This document shows positions 1-7,831 of a stretch of 12,957 nucleotides of DNA, in pieces. The translations under genes were made by a program, and so were the position numbers. The stretch is from Collinsella aerofaciens (lineage in GTDB: Bacteria > Actinomycetota > Coriobacteriia > Coriobacteriales > Coriobacteriaceae), in assembly GCA_030841765.1 (NCBI GenBank), contig JAUUSS010000066.1:1-12957 (forward strand). The letters are read 5' to 3'. The notes under the pieces were generated by a model that was given only the letters and a program-made list of their open reading frames with translations, made no database searches and had not been told where the DNA came from. Position 1 is the stretch's first letter; each line of letters opens with the position of its first letter.

Positions 1-1
1 T

Positions 2-1270
2 ATCAAGATGTCACCCGCTGAGCTATATGAGCTGCAGAGTGCGTTGCTTCCGAGCGATGCAGACGGCACGGTGGTTTCGGAGGCAACAGTCGAGGATTTG
101 GATCCAGATGTCGTGCGGTCTATTATCGCAAATCGCCGGCTGCAGACCCCCCGCGTTTTGCGCGGGGCCGATACGCTGGAAAAGCAGCTGGTCAGACTCA
201 ATATCACTACAAAGGATGGTGCGGTGAAGCTCGCAGGGCTTCTGTCGGCGGGAATTTACCCCCAGCAGTTCTATCCCAAACTCATGATTGATGTCGCCGT
301 TCATTCCGATGTGGAAAAATCTGCACCCGGGCAACCCCGGTTTATTGACCGCCAGTTGTGCGATGGCCCGATTCCGGCTTGCATCGAAGATGCCCTTGTC
401 GCGATTGGACGGAACTTGCGCAAAGCGGCGATAGTGCAAGGCGCTGGCAGAAGGGAGGATTGGGAAGTTCCCCAGGAGGTTTTGCGCGAGGCCTTGGCAA
501 ACGCCTGCATCCATCGAGAATATTCGCCCATGTTTGTGGGGCAGGCCGTGAGTGTCGATATCTATCCAGACAGAATAGAGATCAAAAACCCCGGTGGGCT
601 TTGGGGCGGAAAGACGGTGGACAATCTTGCAGACGGGGAATCGCGCTGCCGAAACCCAAAGCTCATGAGCCTAATGGGGGCGACGCCGTTAGAGCATGCC
701 GAGGGGCCCGTTGCAGAAAGCCAGGGATCTGGTATCCCGGCTATGATTCGCGAGATGGAGTCTCGTTCGCTTGGAAGGCCGAAATTTATCGTTAAGGCCG
801 ATTCGTTTACGGTGCTGCTTTCCCGGCACGGGGCGGAGCTTGCTGAAAACCGCACGTGGATTCAGAGCCATGTGGGCACCGAGCTGACGGATCGCGAGGA
901 AACATTGCTCATGTTTATGCGGGAGCATGGGTGCGTATGCGATGTTCAAAAAATACGAGAGGCCCTGAAGTGGGATTCGGATGACATTCGCCTGATCTGC
1001 GGGAATCTTGTCGATAAACATGTCCTGTCAAAATGTGGCAAAGACACGTTTGAGATTATCGATATGAGCAGAGAATCGTCAGCTTCGACAGCGGATAGGA
1101 TCCTGGAGGCTCTCAGAGCCGAAGTGGATATGACGGCGCGAGAAATAGCGGTTGCATCGGGGGTCAAAATTTCGTCCGTCCGCTACCATCTGCCAAAAAT
1201 GGCGGATAAAGGACTCATCGAAGTAATGGGTTCATCGACGAGCCGCAACCGCCGCTATCGGAAGAAGTAG
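2..1270 (+). CDS. COG2865-type ATP-binding winged-helix regulator, 5' end missing
   Basis: The reading frame is open from the first bases of the window. The ATG at 8 is probably internal, because the first visible residues (MSPAELYELQ) resemble the end of the Schlafen AlbA_2 domain that opens this family, so about 100 residues are likely missing. Numbering from that Met, residues about 150-255 form a GHKL/HATPase_c_4 domain: N box LREALANACIHREYS, G1 box RIEIKNPGGLWGG, then SRCRNPKLMSLMG, and G2 box GSGIPAMIREME. Two winged-helix modules follow, at about 290-350 and 365-420, the last with a basic tail (SRNRRYRKK). Family members are ATP-binding proteins thought to act as regulators; the ligand and targets are unknown. 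AGA, ATA and AAA codons and a lower GC content than glmS suggest acquired DNA. The family call is firm; the role is not. Confidence 0.82.
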   Translation: MKMSPAELYELQSALLPSDADGTVVSEATVEDLDPDVVRSIIANRRLQTPRVLRGADTLEKQLVRLNITTKDGAVKLAGLLSAGIYPQQFYPKLMIDVAVHSDVEKSAPGQPRFIDRQLCDGPIPACIEDALVAIGRNLRKAAIVQGAGRREDWEVPQEVLREALANACIHREYSPMFVGQAVSVDIYPDRIEIKNPGGLWGGKTVDNLADGESRCRNPKLMSLMGATPLEHAEGPVAESQGSGIPAMIREMESRSLGRPKFIVKADSFTVLLSRHGAELAENRTWIQSHVGTELTDREETLLMFMREHGCVCDVQKIREALKWDSDDIRLICGNLVDKHVLSKCGKDTFEIIDMSRESSASTADRILEALRAEVDMTAREIAVASGVKISSVRYHLPKMADKGLIEVMGSSTSRNRRYRKK

Positions 1271-1279
1271 ATGCAGCCG

Positions 1280-1330
1280 AGTCGCCCCTCTTGTGTCTCT
1301 CGAAGTGAGATGGGTGCTAGGGGGGCGACT
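1280..1330 (+). terminator. Inverted repeat after the COG2865-type gene
   Basis: AGTCGCCCC (1280-1288) pairs with GGGGCGACT (1322-1330). A smaller hairpin (TCTC/GAGA) lies inside the long loop. It begins 10 bases after the stop codon, which fits a transcript end, but no T run follows, so intrinsic termination is uncertain. Confidence 0.4.
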
Positions 1331-1341
1331 GCCTCGCGATA

Positions 1342-1391
1342 TTTCCCCAGATAAAACCTGCCAAAATAAACCTGTCCCTTATTGGCGGGTC
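1342..1391 (+). repeat. REP-like hairpin repeat, copy 1
   Basis: Bases 1342-1380 are identical over 39 positions to the reverse strand of 4553-4591. The core AACCTGCCAA pairs with TTGGCGGGT around a loop that contains AAACCTGTCCC. This copy carries substitutions in the right arm that leave most pairs intact through G:T wobble. It lies in the convergent gap between the COG2865-type gene and larE. Confidence 0.85.
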
Positions 1392-1418
1392 AGTTAACGC
1401 AGTGCAGGTTGAGCATAT

Positions 1419-1566
1419 GCGAGCGAGCGGGCTCCGGGTGCGGTAAGGTGACGTGAAACAAGCGGGCGCTGACCTTTTGGTCGCGCCCGTGAAGTTGAAC
1501 GTCAGATTGCCGTGCCCGGGGCCTGCGCAGCGCCGCGCAGTTACGCCGTTTGTAAAACGGCGTAAC
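1419..1566 (-). repeat. Structured 3' element, copy L (downstream of larE)
   Basis: Read on the minus strand from the larE stop codon, this stretch matches 6658-6800 after glmS in the same order. It starts with a perfect 12-bp hairpin (GTTACGCCGTTT with AAACGGCGTAAC, 3-base loop; 1555-1566 and 1540-1551). Next come a variable GC-rich middle, the block CAATCTGACGTTCAA, and the terminator-like hairpin GGGCGC-GACC-AAAA-GGTC-A-GCGCCC. TTTCACGTCACCTT follows, and finally GCTCGCTCGC. The 44 bases 1445-1488 match the glmS copy at 40 positions without gaps. Confidence 0.8.
1461..1488 (-). terminator. Probable larE terminator hairpin
   Basis: On the minus strand GGGCGC and GACC pair with GGTC and GCGCCC around an AAAA loop. 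The sequence continues as GCTTGTTTCACG, a weak T-rich stretch. It lies about 80 bases past the larE stop, the same distance as the matching hairpin after glmS. Confidence 0.6.
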
Positions 1567-2445
1567 CTAAAGGTTCATGTTGCCGTGAATGTAGGGGGTG
1601 ACCTCGGGGGAGATATGGTCGCAGCCCAGCTCGCGCAGCGCGGACTCGATAACGGCGGGCAGCGGGGTCTTGCCCTTGTCGTCGACGGCGGCACCGCCGA
1701 GGGTGGCAATCTTGGCGACATCTGCGGGTGCGGCCTCGATATGCATGCAGCCGCCGACCAAGCGCGCGCGTACCTGTGCCAGATCAAGATCGTGCAGGTA
1801 ATCCTCGCAGGCGCGAATCAGGGAGACCTTCTCGCGCGTAAGCTCCTCGCCCGTGGGGACGCGCGTGGCAAGACATGCTCCCGCCGGCAGGTTCCAAACG
1901 GGATAACCCCATGCGCGCAGCAGCTCGCGCTCTTCGTCCTTGGTAAAGCCGACCTCCATAAGGGGTGAGCGTACGCCGAGCTCTTCTGCCGCACGCATGC
2001 CGGGGCGGTAGTCACCGCGATCGCTTGCATTGCTGCCATCGATGACGGTGGGAAAGCCGAGCGACTTGGCGTGGTTGACGATGGCGGTAAAGCCGGCGTG
2101 CTTGCAGTGGTAGCAGCGATTGGCATCGTTGCAGGCTACTTGGGGGAGCTGCAGCTGATCAACCGAAAGATTGAGCACGGGGAGCTTAAAATGCGGCCCC
2201 TCATTGGCCTGCCCATCAACGGACTGCTCAAACGAAGCCTGCTCGGGCGTGCCGATGAGCGGCGTGGTGAGATGGACGAGGAGGGTATTGGTAGGCATGA
2301 TGCGGGCGCATACGGCGGCCAAAAAGCTGCTGTCAACGCCGCCGGAAAACCCGATAGCCACGCGCCCGTATGCCAAAAGCAGCTGTTCGAGCGCCGATAG
2401 CTTGTCTTGAAGCTCCTCTGCGGGTGCCGTGGTGTCTAAAATCAT
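1567..2445 (-). CDS. larE: LarE, ATP-dependent sacrificial sulfur transferase
   Basis: The 292-residue product is an N-type ATP pyrophosphatase. In characterised LarE proteins the enzyme adenylates pyridinium biscarboxylic acid mononucleotide and transfers sulfur to it to build the nickel-pincer cofactor of lactate racemase. Visible signatures are the PP-loop SGGVDSS (34-40), NRCYHCK (109-115), DGSNASDRGDYRPG (136-149) and PAGACLATR (187-195). Cys191 falls where the family has its key cysteine. Together with Cys111 and Cys114 it gives three cysteines, which would suit the [4Fe-4S]-type LarE that need not destroy its own cysteine; this is inference. The ATG at 2445 follows AAGGA at good spacing. 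No larA, larB or larC is in the window, so the cofactor's client is not shown. It is divergent from the HAD gene. Confidence 0.9.
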   Translation of the reverse strand: MILDTTAPAEELQDKLSALEQLLLAYGRVAIGFSGGVDSSFLAAVCARIMPTNTLLVHLTTPLIGTPEQASFEQSVDGQANEGPHFKLPVLNLSVDQLQLPQVACNDANRCYHCKHAGFTAIVNHAKSLGFPTVIDGSNASDRGDYRPGMRAAEELGVRSPLMEVGFTKDEERELLRAWGYPVWNLPAGACLATRVPTGEELTREKVSLIRACEDYLHDLDLAQVRARLVGGCMHIEAAPADVAKIATLGGAAVDDKGKTPLPAVIESALRELGCDHISPEVTPYIHGNMNL

Positions 2446-2479
2446 GAAACGATCCTTATCGTTGAGTACTCGATCGAAA

Positions 2480-2509
2480 ACTATAATCCTAATGCGTTAC
2501 TTGCCATAA
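2480..2509 (-). promoter_or_regulatory. Candidate larE promoter
   Basis: Minus-strand TATAGT (2480-2485) lies 18 bases after TTATGG (2504-2509) and about 35 bases before the larE start. The -10 is good and the -35 weak. No operator-like palindrome is obvious here. Confidence 0.35.
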
Positions 2510-2618
2510 GACTTCTATCTGTGTAACGAAAGTGCAATATGGCATATACGTTATATACAAGTTGCCAAATGCGGTAGAGTTGCAGCAACGCGACAGCGAG
2601 AGTCGATGGGGGACCGAT

Positions 2619-3269
2619 ATGATCAAGGCTGTTATTTTTGACATGGATGGAACGCTGGTCGATACCGAGCGTTTGGGGATTAAGGCCTGGAAGGCAGGCG
2701 CCGCTGAGCTGGGGCTCGCGATTGATGAAGCACTGATCCATCAGTTTATCGGTCGCACGCTGCCCGATGTCATGGACATCCTCGATAAGCATTACGGCAG
2801 CCATGAAACCACCGAGGCGATCTATCGTCGCCACAAGGAGATTCGCGACGAGATGGTCAAGACCGAACTGGAACTTAAGGCCGGTGCCGCCGAGTGCCTA
2901 GACGAGCTGCTGGCTGCGGGCTATCACGTTGGTCTAGCGACGTCGTCGCGCCTCGTTACGGCCGAGCGCAACCTTAAGATGGTTGGCCTCTTTGACAAGT
3001 TTGAAACGGTAACGTGTGGCGAGGACGTCGTGCACGGCAAGCCCGACCCCGAGATGTATCTGCTCGCCTGCGAGCGCGCGGGCTTTGCTCCCGAGGAATG
3101 TGCCGTGGTCGAGGATTCGCGCAACGGCTGCGTCTCGGGCATTACGGCCGGCTGCCATGTCTTTGCCGTCCCCGATATCGTGCCGCTGCCGCAGGACGTG
3201 GTGGATGGCTGCGAGGCCGTGCTCGATACGCTGTTCGATCTGGCGGCGGCGGTCAAGGCCGTGCGCTAG
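2619..3269 (+). CDS. HAD-superfamily hydrolase, beta-phosphoglucomutase-like
   Basis: The 216-residue product has all four HAD motifs. Motif I is DMDGTLVDTE, with nucleophile Asp8 and acid/base Asp10. Motif II is ATSSR (107-111), motif III is the lysine in GKPDPEMY (Lys141), and motif IV is VVEDSRNG (Glu165/Asp166 for magnesium). A helical cap lies between motifs I and II at about 18-85, placing it with subfamily IA phosphatases and phosphomutases. These act on small phosphorylated sugars or related metabolites in the cytoplasm; the substrate cannot be read from sequence. The frame stays open upstream to 2532, but I chose the ATG at 2619 because GGGGGA precedes it and the HAD core begins there. 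It has its own promoter region shared with divergent larE and ends at a strong bidirectional terminator. Confidence 0.88.
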   Translation: MIKAVIFDMDGTLVDTERLGIKAWKAGAAELGLAIDEALIHQFIGRTLPDVMDILDKHYGSHETTEAIYRRHKEIRDEMVKTELELKAGAAECLDELLAAGYHVGLATSSRLVTAERNLKMVGLFDKFETVTCGEDVVHGKPDPEMYLLACERAGFAPEECAVVEDSRNGCVSGITAGCHVFAVPDIVPLPQDVVDGCEAVLDTLFDLAAAVKAVR

Positions 3270-3308
3270 ACAATTGCGGCGTTGAAACGAGCAATTGCTT
3301 ACGTTTGC

Positions 3309-3356
3309 GCTTAAGCAAAAGGGGTCCGGCAATGGTCGGGCCCCTTTTGCTTAAGC
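3309..3356. terminator. Bidirectional terminator between the HAD gene and the LacI-type gene
   Basis: A perfect 16-bp inverted repeat, GCTTAAGCAAAAGGGG (3309-3324) and CCCCTTTTGCTTAAGC (3341-3356), is extended by CCG/CGG inside the loop. The A and T runs lie within the arms, so each strand reads as a GC stem followed by TTTT. It sits 40 bases after the HAD stop and 27 bases after the LacI-type stop. Confidence 0.85.
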
Positions 3357-3382
3357 GGCGACTTAGCATACTCGCGGGCGTG

Positions 3383-4492
3383 CTATAGATACGCACCGAG
3401 GTTGATGGCCGTGGCGTCGGTCTGGCTGCTTGCCTGGGTGCTGGCGCGTTCCAGTAGGAACGGACGTACCAGTTCTTGGCGGTTGATATCCTCGGCGGCG
3501 ACTGCGGTGACGGTACGCGCTGCGGAGCCGACACGGATATGCTTGATCTTTGCCGGGGCCTTGTTCTCGATTTGCTCCATCAGCAGTTGGACACCCTTGC
3601 GGCCAATCTCGTAGCCCGGGGGCGCTACCGTAGTGAGCGGGACCGATCCGCTCCAAGCGAGCGGGTTGCCGTCGCATCCGGCCACGCGTACTTGCCCGGG
3701 GACAGAGATGCCCTTGTCGACCAGTGCCGAAACGACGCCCGAGGCCAACACATCGGTCAGACCGACGACAAAATCGGGACGTTCGTCCGCGGGGCGCTCG
3801 GCGATTTGGGCACCGATGCCGTAGCCGTCGGCAGCGGTATTCCATTCGCCGGCGTCGATGACTTCGATCTTGATATCGGGGTGCAGGGCGAGCGCCTTAT
3901 GAATGCCAAGGACGCGCAGGGTGAGTTGCATAAATGCTGCTCGGCCGACGACGACAATATGGTGCGCGCCGCGGGCGATAGCAAGTTCGGCAATGATGCG
4001 ACCCTGGGCCTCGTTGTCGGCCGCTACGTAGTAGCCGGGCTCAGAGCAATGGATGTCCAGATGGACGATCGGCACGGGCATCTTGGTCATGGCGGGGTGC
4101 CAGTCGGGGGATGCCATGGGCTGAACCATGACGCCGGACATCTGGGTGCCCATAAAGTAGCGCAGGTAATGGTCCTCGAGAATATCGTCGTTATCGGCGT
4201 TGGCGATGAGCAAGTCGTAGCCGTGCTTGCGGGCCTCGTTGTGGGCGCCGCTGGCGATTTGGAGCGAAAAGCCGTGATCGAGACGGGGGAGCACCAGGCC
4301 AAAGGACTTGGTGGCGCCGCCCGCGAGCTGACGAGCGCTTTGGTTGGGCAGGTAGCCAAGGCGACTGATGGTCTCGTTGATGAGCTTGAGGGTCTCGGGG
4401 CGCAGCTTTTCGGGATGGTTGAGCGCGTTGGAAACCGTGCCCAACGAAACCCCGGCTTCGCGCGCGACGTCGCTGATTTTAACCTTTGCCAT
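3383..4492 (-). CDS. LacI/GalR-family transcriptional regulator
   Basis: The 369-residue product starts MAKVKISDVAREAGVSLGTV, a textbook LacI helix-turn-helix (about residues 6-25). A hinge helix (PNQSARQLAGG) and a periplasmic-binding-protein-like effector domain follow from about residue 62 (SFGLVLP to about 335). The tail after the effector domain is longer than usual by roughly 30 residues and ends NLGAYL. The start at 4492 follows AAAGGGG; the frame is open far upstream, but only as the complement of glmS. Family members repress sugar-use genes and release DNA when a sugar binds. No sugar operon lies beside it. The neighbour across the divergent spacer is glmS, so a distant regulon or control of that spacer are both possible. 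Confidence 0.9.
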   Translation of the reverse strand: MAKVKISDVAREAGVSLGTVSNALNHPEKLRPETLKLINETISRLGYLPNQSARQLAGGATKSFGLVLPRLDHGFSLQIASGAHNEARKHGYDLLIANADNDDILEDHYLRYFMGTQMSGVMVQPMASPDWHPAMTKMPVPIVHLDIHCSEPGYYVAADNEAQGRIIAELAIARGAHHIVVVGRAAFMQLTLRVLGIHKALALHPDIKIEVIDAGEWNTAADGYGIGAQIAERPADERPDFVVGLTDVLASGVVSALVDKGISVPGQVRVAGCDGNPLAWSGSVPLTTVAPPGYEIGRKGVQLLMEQIENKAPAKIKHIRVGSAARTVTAVAAEDINRQELVRPFLLERASTQASSQTDATAINLGAYL

Positions 4493-4527
4493 AGCGGCCC
4501 CTTTGATGCGTTTCAAGTACAAGCCAG

Positions 4528-4536
4528 ATTGTAGCA
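4528..4536 (-). promoter_or_regulatory. Extended -10 promoter of the LacI-type gene
   Basis: Minus-strand TGCTACAAT is an extended -10 (TGnTAnAAT type) about 36 bases before the start codon. The -35 region falls inside the edge of REP copy 2, where no good -35 hexamer is seen. Confidence 0.45.
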
Positions 4537-4541
4537 TCCCA

Positions 4542-4591
4542 AACCTTCCAAAAAGGGACAGGTTTATTTTGGCAGGTTTTATCTGGGGAAA
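4542..4591 (-). repeat. REP-like hairpin repeat, copy 2
   Basis: The reverse-strand copy is identical to copy 1 over 4553-4591. AACCTGCCAAAA pairs with TTTTGGAAGGTT apart from one mismatch. A short CGCTG-TTGC-CAGCG hairpin adjoins it at 4592-4605, so it forms the first part of a hairpin cluster in the LacI-type/glmS spacer. Confidence 0.85.
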
Positions 4592-4607
4592 CGCTGTTGC
4601 CAGCGCG

Positions 4608-4642
4608 ACCACCACGAAGGGGGCAGGTACCTTTGTGGTGGT
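4608..4642. repeat. REP-like hairpin of a second stem type
   Basis: ACCACCACGAAGG (4608-4620) pairs with CCTTTGTGGTGGT (4630-4642), 13 pairs with one G:T, around the loop GGGCAGGTA. The core GAAGGGGGCAGGTACCTTTG follows the same purine-to-pyrimidine layout as the other REP-like hairpins, although the stem differs. Confidence 0.6.
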
Positions 4643-4669
4643 TTGGACCGGCTGGACGTGTGTGCATCG

Positions 4670-4695
4670 AGTGGTATCTAAGTTGAGATACCACT
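4670..4695. promoter_or_regulatory. Perfect inverted repeat upstream of glmS, probable operator
   Basis: AGTGGTATCT (4670-4679) and AGATACCACT (4686-4695) form a perfect 10-bp palindrome with a 6-base spacer. Four bases later CTGGTATATCAG (4698-4709) repeats the TGGTAT half-site in a looser palindrome. The site lies just upstream of the likely glmS -10, where a repressor or activator would bind. Confidence 0.5.
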
Positions 4696-4724
4696 TCTGG
4701 TATATCAGCTTGCGTTTGCGTGAG

Positions 4725-4730
4725 TACAAT
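4725..4730 (+). promoter_or_regulatory. Candidate glmS -10 element
   Basis: TACAAT lies within the small palindrome GAGTA-CAA-TACTC (4722-4734), about 75 bases before the start codon. No good -35 is seen at 16-18 bases upstream, so activator dependence is possible. Confidence 0.35.
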
Positions 4731-4804
4731 ACTCGAACGTTGTACGTCTCAGCGCCCTTTGTGCGTGGACGTCTTGCAGTCACGCGAACGAAGGGATTTA
4801 TCTT

Positions 4805-6652
<1,848 letters not shown>

Positions 6653-6657
6653 TTGTT

Positions 6658-6800
6658 GTTCCGCCGTTCTGCCGAACGGCGGACCGGTCGACGCGGCGCG
6701 AGCCGCATTCACACCAATCTGACGTTCAATTTCGAGGGCGCGACCAGAAGGTCAGCGCCCTCTCATTTCACGTCACCTTGGCGCAAAGCGGCTCGCTCGC
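6658..6800 (+). repeat. Structured 3' element, copy G (downstream of glmS)
   Basis: It begins 5 bases after the glmS stop and matches 1566-1419 (minus strand) after larE. Its first hairpin is TCCGCCGTTC-TGCC-GAACGGCGGA (6660-6683). Next come a variable middle with a small hairpin (GCGGC-GCGA-GCCGC), the block CAATCTGACGTTCAA, the terminator hairpin at 6734-6762, TTTCACGTCACCTT and GCTCGCTCGC. The first hairpin differs from copy L by paired changes that keep the stem intact. Confidence 0.8.
6734..6768 (+). terminator. First glmS terminator
   Basis: GAGGGCGC plus GACC (6734-6745) pairs with GGTC plus GCGCCCTC (6750-6762) around AGAA with a one-base bulge, followed by TCATTT. It is part of the repeated 3' element. 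Confidence 0.65.
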
Positions 6801-6845
6801 TGTTGACGACTGACATCGAGTGCTCTGTTGTCGAAACGCGCCAAC

Positions 6846-6885
6846 AACAAGGCCCGGCTCCGTTGTGGCGGAGCCGGGCCTTGTT
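6846..6885. terminator. Strong hairpin terminator between glmS and the GntR-type gene
   Basis: AACAAGGCCCGGCTCCG (6846-6862) and its exact complement (6869-6885) form a perfect 17-bp stem with the loop TTGTGG, followed by TTCATTT on the plus strand. Its place between convergent genes lets it serve both. Confidence 0.85.
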
Positions 6886-6892
6886 TCATTTG

Positions 6893-6938
6893 ACCAGGTA
6901 AAACCTGCCGAAATAAACCTGTCCCTTTTTGGCAGGTT
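6893..6938 (+). repeat. REP-like hairpin repeat, copy 3
   Basis: AACCTGCCGAAA pairs with TTTTGGCAGGTT (one G:T) around TAAACCTGTCCCT. Its right arm runs into the stop codon of the GntR-type gene (TAA, 6937-6939 on the minus strand). The outer flank (CCAGGTAA) is more diverged than in copies 1 and 2. Confidence 0.8.
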
Positions 6939-7668
6939 AGCGGAGCTTGCTGGTCTCGAAATACTTGGGATATTGGTCCAGGACCTCGGTCTGGTTGCGG
7001 AACATCATATGCAGGTGCTTGCTGACCAAAAAGCTCGCCTCGATGGGGTCGCGGCCGGCGATGGCGCGGCGGATTTGCTTGTGCTCGTTAACAATCTCCT
7101 GATTGTCGAGCCTCTGCGTGGCGGCGCGCAGCCAGCGGAAGCGCTCCAGGTCGGCATTGGTCTCTTCGAGCCACGACCACACGGTGCTGCGGCACGCGAT
7201 GCTAAAGATCATGCGGTGCATGAGGTTGTCGCTTAAAAAGAATCCAATGCGATCCTCTTCGGCCATGGCCTTTTCCTGCAGCGCGATGGCTCGGTCGAGC
7301 TGCTCGATGCCTGCCGAGGTGGCACGGGCGCAGCACTCCACAATCACCTGTTTTTCCAAGTGTTCGCGAATGTAGCAGGCGCTCTCGGCAAAGGTGAGGT
7401 TGATGGGCGAGACATAGGTGCCGCTTTGGGGCACGGTGCGCACCAGACCCTCTTGCGCCAGACGCACCAGCGCCTCGCGCACAGGGGTGCGTCCCATATC
7501 CAGGTCATCGCAAAGCTGCTTGACGCCTAGCTTTTCGCCCGGCTTGTAGTCCAGGTAGACGATTTTGCGCCGAATGGTGTGGTAGGACTGGTCCTGTAGG
7601 CTCGTTTCCTGCTCGCCGATGTGCATCGATTCTTCCATTGCGCCTCGCAACTGTTCTATCAAACTCAT
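6937..7668 (-). CDS. GntR-family regulator, FadR/FCD subfamily
   Basis: The 243-residue product has a winged helix at about residues 27-90 (PGEKLGVKQLCDDLDMGRTP then VREALVRLAQEGLV and the wing SGTYVSP). An all-helical FCD ligand domain follows. Its likely metal ligands are Asp and His in SDNLMHRMI, His in NEHKQI and His in SKHLHMM. FCD proteins usually sense small organic acids or sugar acids bound at this metal site. The start at 7668 has no clear Shine-Dalgarno site; a CATAAT box about 13 bases upstream raises the chance of a nearly leaderless message. The Met at 7638 is an alternative start. The gene is divergent from the YeiH-type transporter, which it may control. The stop codon overlaps REP copy 3. 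Confidence 0.9.
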   Translation of the reverse strand: MSLIEQLRGAMEESMHIGEQETSLQDQSYHTIRRKIVYLDYKPGEKLGVKQLCDDLDMGRTPVREALVRLAQEGLVRTVPQSGTYVSPINLTFAESACYIREHLEKQVIVECCARATSAGIEQLDRAIALQEKAMAEEDRIGFFLSDNLMHRMIFSIACRSTVWSWLEETNADLERFRWLRAATQRLDNQEIVNEHKQIRRAIAGRDPIEASFLVSKHLHMMFRNQTEVLDQYPKYFETSKLR

Positions 7669-7831
7669 ATGTCAGTTGTTTATTATGCCGCGAACCAGCT
7701 CTCCGCGGTGGGTAATTCGGCTGTTGCCCGAGAACTATTGCGGCATCTTAGTCTGTATTTGCGCAGGGCTGTGCTCAACATTGCCGTATCATAAGCCGTC
7801 GCAAACGTGAAATAGAAAGAAGGAATCTCAT

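Noticed and set aside
2532..2618. A longer HAD protein starting at 2532
   Set aside because: The extra 29 residues are not HAD-like and overlap the promoter region; a ribosome site precedes the ATG at 2619.
3476..4534. A 352-codon plus-strand frame across the LacI-type gene
   Set aside because: The minus strand encodes an unmistakable LacI helix-turn-helix and effector domain; the plus frame has no recognisable motif.
4731..4804. A glmS ribozyme in the glmS leader
   Set aside because: The leader is too short and shows no ribozyme core; a DNA palindrome lies further upstream instead.
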